NCBI GenBank assembly: GCA_021798135.1 | Contig: JAJZYI010000123.1 | Coordinates: 1-9,386, forward strand | Length of the DNA: 9,386 bases | Direction of reading: 5' to 3' | Source: Actinomycetes bacterium | GTDB lineage: Bacteria > Actinomycetota > Acidimicrobiia > Acidimicrobiales > UBA8190 | Shown here: piece after piece, positions 5,440-9,386 of the stretch | How positions within the stretch are numbered: the first letter of the stretch is position 1 | Layout of the letters: each line of letters opens with the position of its first letter | Position numbers and translations under genes: made by a program | The notes under the pieces: generated by a model | Database searches by the model: none | What the model saw: the letters and a program-made list of their open reading frames with translations, nothing else | Told to the model about the DNA's origin: nothing

Positions 5440-6285
5440 GTACGTGCGGGCGCGAAGGTGCCCTGGTCCGAGCTGCTCCGCCGGCGGGCCCGCCGCGCCC
5501 GGCACGCCGAGGACGTGCGCGACCTCGTGACCGAGCTCGGCCGCCAGGACTTCGAGCGGCGCCACCCCGACGCCCGCTTCGGCCCGGTCCTGGTGCTCAT
5601 CGCCTCCTACCTCGAGGCCGCCAACATCGGAGCGGTCCTGAAGGCCGTGCCGGACGCGGTCCACGGCCTGCCCGTCTCCACGCTGGTCGTCGTCGACGGC
5701 GGCGACGACGGCACCGAGGACATCGTCGCCGCCCATGGCGACTTCTGCGCCCGGCTCCCGATCAACATGGGCCAGGGCGTGGCGCTCCGCCTCGGGTACC
5801 GCCTGGCCGACGCGCACGGCGCCCGCTACGTCGTCACCGTCGACGCCGACGGCCAGAACGACCCTGCGGAGATCGCCGACCTGGTCGCGCCGGTCGTCGC
5901 CGGCGAGGCCGACTTCGTCATCGCCAGCCGCCGCCTGGGCGTCGACGAGACCTCGGACCGCCTGCGGCGCACGGGCGTGGTCGTCTTCTCCGAGATCATC
6001 AACCGCCTGACCCATCAGCACCTGACCGACACGTCCAACGGCTTCAGGGCCATGCGCATCGAGGTGCTCCGCGACATCGAGCTGGAGCAGGACCAGTACC
6101 AGACGGCCGAGGTGATCATCAGCGCGGCGAGCCGGGGCTGGCGCCTCGCCGAGCGCCCGACGGTCTGGCACCCCCGCGCGTCCGGCACCTCCAAGAAGGG
6201 CCACAACGTCTTCTTCGGCGCCCAGTACGCCCGGGTGATCGCCCGGACGTGGCTGCGCGAGCAGCGCGCCGGCTCCCGCCGCTGA
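5374..6285 (+). CDS. Family 2 glycosyltransferase, soluble, polyprenyl-phosphate-sugar-synthase-like
   Basis: 303 residues. After a repeat-built disordered N-terminus (1 to about 28), a GT-A fold of the GT2 type begins at about 70. It has IASYLEAANIGAVL (76-89), the VVVDGGDDGTED block (105-116) and the metal/nucleotide-sugar binding motif D157-A-D159 in TVDADGQNDP. DTSNGFRAMR (219-228) and the C-terminal HPRASGTSKKG block (266-276) resemble dolichol- or polyprenyl-phosphate mannosyl/glucosyl synthases. No membrane helix is visible, so it is probably cytoplasmic or membrane-associated. Sugar donor and acceptor cannot be told from the sequence. Its place after ispH, which supplies isoprenoid precursors, is compatible with a lipid-phosphate acceptor, but this is only context. 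GTG at 5374 is the only start after an in-frame TGA at 5314. A small ORF overlaps the start. The 3' end converges on the cmk-plsC gene across a shared hairpin. Confidence 0.9.
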   Translation: MSAEAPANDGAPANDGAPASADVRAGAKVPWSELLRRRARRARHAEDVRDLVTELGRQDFERRHPDARFGPVLVLIASYLEAANIGAVLKAVPDAVHGLPVSTLVVVDGGDDGTEDIVAAHGDFCARLPINMGQGVALRLGYRLADAHGARYVVTVDADGQNDPAEIADLVAPVVAGEADFVIASRRLGVDETSDRLRRTGVVVFSEIINRLTHQHLTDTSNGFRAMRIEVLRDIELEQDQYQTAEVIISAASRGWRLAERPTVWHPRASGTSKKGHNVFFGAQYARVIARTWLREQRAGSRR

Positions 6286-6298
6286 CCGGCGGGCCGGC
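6268..6298. terminator. Bidirectional hairpin between convergent genes
   Basis: GCCGGC (6268-6273) plus CCGCC (6276-6280) pair with GGCGG (6288-6292) plus GCCGGC (6293-6298). This gives 11 base pairs with a 2-base TC bulge and a 7-base loop. It spans the stop of the glycosyltransferase (6283-6285) and ends three bases before the stop of the facing gene (6302). It is the only good candidate to end both transcripts. No U-tract on either side. Confidence 0.5.
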
Positions 6299-6301
6299 GG
6301 C

Positions 6302-7834
6302 TCAGGTGCCGCGGGCCGTGTCGTAGCAGCGCTGCAGCCGCCGCTGCAGCTCGTCGTTCAGCTCCCGCACCTGGTGGCGCGGCACCCGGCCGCGCTCCGA
6401 GCGCGGTGGCGGCTCGAGCGCCTCGCCCACCACCATCCGCACCCGCGTCCGGCGCGGCAGACGCTTGCCCTTCGGCATGGCGTCCTCGGTCCCCCAGATG
6501 CCGATGGGCACCATCGGCGCGCCGGTGCGCGCCGCCAGGAACGCCGCGCCCTCGTGCAGGTCCTCCACCACCGGCCCCGTGCGCCGGGTGCCCTCGGGGA
6601 ACAGGATGAGCACGTCCCCCCGGTCGAGCACCGAGCGCGCCCGGTCGAGCGACAGCCGGTCGGCGCCGGTCCGGTTGACCGGGAAGCCGCCCAAGGACTC
6701 GATCAGCGCACCGAGCCGCGGCGACCGCCACAGCTCGTCCTTCGCCATGTAGAAGACCTTGCGCGGCGTCGCCTCGGACGCCACCAGGAAGTCGATGAAG
6801 CTCCGGTGCACCGGGGCCAGGATCACTGGACCCGAGGCCGGGACGTGCTCGGCACCGGTGACGTCCACCCGCAGGTAGCCGCGGTTGACGCGGTGCGCCA
6901 GCCACCGCAGGAACCGGTAGACGCCGTCGGGCACCCCGAGGTTCGCAGCCCGGCCGCCCACCTCCGGCTGGAAGCCGTCGCCCGCGGGCGTCGCAGCTCC
7001 TGCCCGTGCGCCCGTGGCGCCCATCGCCCCTCCCCTCCCCGTCACCGGTCCCCCGGCAGGTCCGGTCGCCGCCCGCCCGCCAGACGCCTCGGCCGACGGT
7101 GCCCCGGTGACGGCCGTGCGCCGGGCCCGCCCTCGCTGCTCCCACCACACCAGCACGGCGTCGGCGACCGCGTCCGGGTCGAGGTCGGTGGTGTCGAGCA
7201 GCAGGGCGTCGTCGGCCACGTCCTCGGGCCGCACCAGCGGCGAGTCGGCACGGCCGCTGTCGAGCCGGTCGCGCCGCTCCAGCGCCGCGGCCACCGACGC
7301 CACCGCGTCGCCGTCGCCGGCGGCGCCCAGCTGGCTGGAACGGCGCCGGGCCCGCTCCTCGACCGAGGCGGTCAGGTACACCTTGACGTCGGCACCGGGC
7401 AGCACCACCGTGCCGATGTCGCGGCCCTCCAGCACACCTGCGCCCCGCTCGGCGACCCAGTCGCGCTGGCGCCGGACCAGCTCCCGGCGGACCGAGGGGT
7501 TCGCGGCGACGGCCGACACCGCCCTGTCGACGTCGGGCGTGCGGATCGCCTCGGTCGCGTCGACGCCGCCCACCACCACCCGGTCCCCCACCTCGATGGC
7601 CAGGGACCCGGCCAGGGCAGCCACGGCGGCCGCGTCGCCGGGGTCGACACCCCGGTCGAGCGCGGCCCACGCCACCGCCCGGTACATCGCTCCGGTGTCG
7701 AGCCGATCCAGGCCGAGGCGCTCGGCCAGCACCCGGGCCGCGGTCGACTTGCCCGACCCGGCCGGCCCGTCGATGGCGACCGTCCGCGGGGCCGCGCCCC
7801 GCGCCGCCGCGGGCGACGCCGCCGGCACGCTCAC
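6302..7834 (-). CDS. cmk: Cytidylate kinase fused to a PlsC-type lysophosphatidate acyltransferase
   Basis: 510 residues in two enzymes. Residues about 17-235 are CMP/dCMP kinase, with P-loop GPAGSGKST (23-31), LDTGAMYRA (45-53) and GRDIGTVVLPGADVKVYLTA (137-156). Residues about 236-300 are an Ala/Gly/Thr linker. Residues about 301-510 are a PlsC acyltransferase, with the catalytic HX4D motif H343-RSFI-D348, GGFPVNR (382-388) and FPEGTRR (412-418). The first half phosphorylates CMP/dCMP; the second would acylate lysophosphatidic acid to phosphatidic acid at the membrane, although no clear helix is seen. Chosen start: GTG at 7834, which overlaps the tyrA stop as GTGA with GGAGGT just upstream. 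GTG at 7849 would precede that ribosome-binding site and GTG at 7828 is also possible. A strong internal ribosome-binding site and ATG in the linker could give PlsC alone. It is the last gene of the aroH-tyrA operon. Both domain calls are certain. Confidence 0.95.
   Translation of the reverse strand: MSVPAASPAAARGAAPRTVAIDGPAGSGKSTAARVLAERLGLDRLDTGAMYRAVAWAALDRGVDPGDAAAVAALAGSLAIEVGDRVVVGGVDATEAIRTPDVDRAVSAVAANPSVRRELVRRQRDWVAERGAGVLEGRDIGTVVLPGADVKVYLTASVEERARRRSSQLGAAGDGDAVASVAAALERRDRLDSGRADSPLVRPEDVADDALLLDTTDLDPDAVADAVLVWWEQRGRARRTAVTGAPSAEASGGRAATGPAGGPVTGRGGAMGATGARAGAATPAGDGFQPEVGGRAANLGVPDGVYRFLRWLAHRVNRGYLRVDVTGAEHVPASGPVILAPVHRSFIDFLVASEATPRKVFYMAKDELWRSPRLGALIESLGGFPVNRTGADRLSLDRARSVLDRGDVLILFPEGTRRTGPVVEDLHEGAAFLAARTGAPMVPIGIWGTEDAMPKGKRLPRRTRVRMVVGEALEPPPRSERGRVPRHQVRELNDELQRRLQRCYDTARGT
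7022..7038 (-). promoter_or_regulatory. Internal ribosome-binding site and in-frame ATG in the Cmk-PlsC linker
   Basis: On the minus strand two GGAGG cores (7038-7034 and 7033-7029) stand nine and four bases before an in-frame ATG at 7024, codon 271 of the fusion. Starting there would make a 240-residue protein holding the complete PlsC domain with a short disordered head. The codons are also ordinary Gly/Arg codons of the linker, so the match may be coincidental. Confidence 0.4.
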
Positions 7835-8919
7835 ACCACCTCCCGCCACGACGCCTGGAAGCCCTGCACCCCCAGCGCCTTCTGCAGCCTGTCGGCACCG
7901 GTCGCGTCCACCACCAGCACGAGCACGCCCCGGTCCCCCTCGGTGCTGTGGGCGATCTCGACGTCGAACACGTTGAGCCCCATGTCCCCGGCGAGGGTGG
8001 TGATCTGGGCGAGCACGCCCGGCCGGTCGGGCACCGGCACCCGCACCTCGGCCAGGTGCTCCGGCGGCCGCCCCCCGACAGGGAGCGCACGCCGGGCGCC
8101 GGCGGCACGGTCGAGCGTGGCGAGCACGCCGGCGCCGTCGCCGCCCGCGACCAGGTCGCGCATGGCGGTCAGGTCGGACACCAGGCGGTCCAGGACGGGC
8201 ACGATCGCCGGTGCGTTGGCCACGCAGACGTCGGGCCAGATCCGGGGGTCCCCGGCGGCCACCCGTGTCATGTCGCGGAACCCGCCGGCCGCCAGGCGCA
8301 GCAGGGCGGCGTGCTCCTCGGCCAGCGATCCCGCCAGGTTCATGAGCGTCGCCGCCGTCAGGTGCGGGACGTGCGACACCACCGCGACCAGGGCGTCGTG
8401 CTGCTCCGGCGACAGCGCCACCACCTCGGCGCCCAGCGAGGTCACCACCGACCGCAGCGCCGTGAAGGCCTGCGGGTCGGTGGTCCGCGTCGGCGTCAGC
8501 ACCCAGGTCGCCCCGACGAACAGGTCCCCCCGGGCGCCGGCCACGCCGACCTGCTCGGAGCCGGCCATCGGGTGCCCGCCGACGAAGCGCGGGTGCTCCA
8601 CGGCGGCGACGACGCCCGTCTTGACGGCGGCCACGTCCGTCACGACCAGGCCCGGGTGCGCGTGGCCGGCGAGCGCCCGCTGCACGCCGGCGACGGTGGC
8701 ACGGAGCGGCGTGGCCACCACCACCAGCTCGGCGCCGGGGTCGTCGCCGACGGCGTCGACGGCGCCGACGGCCAGCGCGGCGGCCTCGGCCCGCCTGTCC
8801 AGGTCGGTGCCGCTCACGTGCCAGCCGGCCGAGCGGAGGGCCTTGCCCACCGAGCCGCCGATCAGCCCGGTCCCGACCACCAGGGCGCGCCGGGCACCGG
8901 GCCCGCTCGCCACGCTCAT
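7831..8919 (-). CDS. tyrA: Prephenate dehydrogenase with C-terminal ACT domain
   Basis: 362 residues. TyrA oxidatively decarboxylates prephenate to 4-hydroxyphenylpyruvate in tyrosine synthesis. The N-terminal Rossmann fold shows VVGTGLIGGS (14-23) and an acidic D39 at the end of the second strand, as expected for NAD rather than NADP. Family blocks GGHPMAGSE (114-122) and SHVPHL (182-187) are present, the latter with the conserved histidines H183 and H186. Residues about 290-362 form an ACT domain (VPVPDRPGVLAQITTLAGDM), which commonly binds an amino acid, so feedback control by tyrosine is likely but not shown. Start: ATG at 8919, overlapping the aroH stop as ATGA. No Shine-Dalgarno is seen, so translation probably depends on coupling to aroH. 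The gene overlaps cmk-plsC downstream as GTGA. The upstream gene makes its substrate. Identification is certain. Confidence 0.97.
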   Translation of the reverse strand: MSVASGPGARRALVVGTGLIGGSVGKALRSAGWHVSGTDLDRRAEAAALAVGAVDAVGDDPGAELVVVATPLRATVAGVQRALAGHAHPGLVVTDVAAVKTGVVAAVEHPRFVGGHPMAGSEQVGVAGARGDLFVGATWVLTPTRTTDPQAFTALRSVVTSLGAEVVALSPEQHDALVAVVSHVPHLTAATLMNLAGSLAEEHAALLRLAAGGFRDMTRVAAGDPRIWPDVCVANAPAIVPVLDRLVSDLTAMRDLVAGGDGAGVLATLDRAAGARRALPVGGRPPEHLAEVRVPVPDRPGVLAQITTLAGDMGLNVFDVEIAHSTEGDRGVLVLVVDATGADRLQKALGVQGFQASWREVV

Positions 8920-9284
8920 CCGGGCAGGTCGTCGCGCAGCGTCCGGGCGCCCTCGAGGTACACGTGGCGCAGCTCGGACCGCTGGCGGTCGGTGGTGAGG
9001 TGCATCATCACCCTGATGCAGCGGGGCGTCCCGCCGTTCACGCCGAGCTCCCGGGCGCACATGAGCGGCACGTCGCCGAGCCCCATGGCCCGGGCGGCCG
9101 CAGCCGGGAACATCGACACCACGTCGTCGGTGGCGGTGAACAGGATGCTGATCAGGTCGGCCTTGTCGGCGCCGTTGCGCTCGAGCATGGTGCGCAGCAG
9201 CGTCTGCACCCGCTCCTCGATGTGCTCGGGGACATCGGCGTCGACGGTGGTCGCGCCGCGCAGCGCTCGGACGGCGGTCGGCAT
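8916..9284 (-). CDS. aroH: Chorismate mutase, AroH class
   Basis: 122 residues, close to the usual length of the monofunctional AroH family (Bacillus subtilis type, trimeric). It converts chorismate to prephenate, the substrate of the next gene's product. By comparison with the B. subtilis enzyme as I remember it, the active-site residues are present: R9 in RGATTV, R65, C76 and E79 in MCARELG, R91 in CIRVMMH and Y109 in RHVYLEGA. The C-terminus ends shortly after LRDDLPG, slightly shorter than in Bacillus. Start: ATG at 9284, nine residues before the first catalytic arginine, so little can be missing. A -10-like TAGCAT lies eight bases upstream and there is only a weak AGG, so a very short leader or leaderless mRNA is possible. 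It is the first clear gene of the aroH-tyrA-cmk/plsC operon. Confidence 0.96.
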   Translation of the reverse strand: MPTAVRALRGATTVDADVPEHIEERVQTLLRTMLERNGADKADLISILFTATDDVVSMFPAAAARAMGLGDVPLMCARELGVNGGTPRCIRVMMHLTTDRQRSELRHVYLEGARTLRDDLPG

Positions 9285-9292
9285 GCCTGGCG

Positions 9293-9298
9293 ATGCTA
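9293..9298 (-). promoter_or_regulatory. Possible -10 box TAGCAT upstream of aroH
   Basis: On the minus strand TAGCAT is followed by eight bases and the ATG at 9284. The spacing resembles the other start-proximal boxes in this window. The same TAG may also be the stop codon of an upstream gene, so the match could be incidental. No -35 element recognised. Confidence 0.3.
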
Positions 9299-9386
9299 GT
9301 GCCGGCGGCCGGCCCCACGGTCCTCCGCGCGCTGGCGCCCCCGGCCGCCGCCCGGCGGCCCCGGCGAGCGCAGCGGCCGCGCCCGG
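9296..9386 (-). CDS. Possible C-terminal tail of the preceding gene (Arg/Gly/Pro-rich)
   Basis: From the right edge one minus-strand frame reads 29 codons without a stop and ends in TAG at 9298-9296, 11 bases before the aroH start. The peptide is rich in Arg, Gly and Pro and ends EDRGAGRRH. Basic tails of this kind are common in RluB-type pseudouridine synthases, and rluB often lies upstream of this gene cluster in actinobacteria. So few residues cannot establish a family, and G+C-rich DNA keeps frames open by chance. Another frame is also open here. Confidence 0.3.
   Translation of the reverse strand, partial: RARPLRSPGPPGGGRGRQRAEDRGAGRRH

Noticed and set aside
4092..5600. Minus-strand open frame of 502 codons opposite ispH
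   Set aside because: Biased Gly/Ala/Val/Asp/His-rich shadow translation with no motif; ispH on the other strand is certain.
4954..6204. Minus-strand open frame of 416 codons opposite the glycosyltransferase
   Set aside because: No motif, and it crosses the promoter and leader region of the plus-strand gene; the GT2 motifs on the plus strand are clear.
7835..7849. GTG at 7849 as the start of cmk-plsC
   Set aside because: It precedes the GGAGGT element, which would then be coding, and adds only five residues. The GTGA overlap at 7834 matches the other junctions.
6374..8998. Plus-strand open frame of 874 codons opposite cmk-plsC and tyrA
   Set aside because: No recognisable motif; the opposite strand carries complete, motif-rich enzymes over the same bases.
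8920..9318. N-terminal extension of TyrA
   Set aside because: It overlaps aroH completely in another frame and has no family similarity. The Rossmann motif begins 14 residues after the ATG at 8919.
1..9386. tRNA or rRNA genes, CRISPR array, insertion sequence, phage or defence genes
   Set aside because: I saw no tRNA-like cloverleaf, no spaced repeat array, no transposase and no terminal inverted repeats. The repeats present are short and in-frame within coding linkers.

Overview
The window is very G+C-rich (about three quarters G+C by eye). It codes densely on both strands, with GTG and TTG starts, 4-nt gene overlaps, and -10-like boxes only 6-8 nt upstream of several start codons, which suggests leaderless transcripts. 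Together with the gene content (aroH-tyrA-cmk/plsC, ispH, a PDZ/radical-SAM DUF512 gene next to der) this points to a high-GC actinobacterium. An Acidimicrobiia-like lineage is my guess, but the sequence alone does not prove it. No phage, transposon, CRISPR, tRNA or rRNA is visible; this is core-genome territory.

Layout from the left. (1) 1-86, minus: the start of a small membrane protein running off the edge, with a good ribosome-binding site and an upstream perfect inverted repeat. (2) 293-4082, minus: a three-gene operon transcribed right to left, made of a PDZ/radical-SAM DUF512 protein, the ribosome-assembly GTPase Der with an unusually long repeat-containing linker, and a zinc-ribbon protein with a disordered N-terminus and one membrane helix. 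(3) 4083-4130: a 48-bp divergent promoter region whose two halves mirror each other. (4) 4131-6285, plus: ispH, then a soluble family-2 glycosyltransferase preceded by a 23-codon overlapping ORF and 18-bp tandem repeats. (5) 6268-6298: a hairpin shared by the convergent gene ends. (6) 6302-9284, minus: aroH, tyrA and a cytidylate kinase/PlsC acyltransferase fusion, again joined by 4-nt overlaps. (7) 9296-9386, minus: possibly the Arg/Gly-rich tail of the preceding gene.

Functionally, AroH and TyrA are consecutive steps of tyrosine synthesis. The Cmk and PlsC halves supply CDP/dCDP and phosphatidic acid, the two precursors that meet at CDP-diacylglycerol. IspH makes the isoprenoid precursors, which may feed the lipid carrier of the neighbouring glycosyltransferase. 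Der acts in 50S ribosome assembly. The DUF512 and zinc-ribbon proteins have no known function. The points most worth a second look are the Cmk-PlsC fusion with a strong internal ribosome-binding site and ATG in its linker, the mirrored leaderless-type promoters, the in-frame DNA repeats that build Ala/Gly/Pro linkers in several housekeeping proteins, and the Glu in the second G4 motif of Der. I did not find a clearly new multi-gene system.
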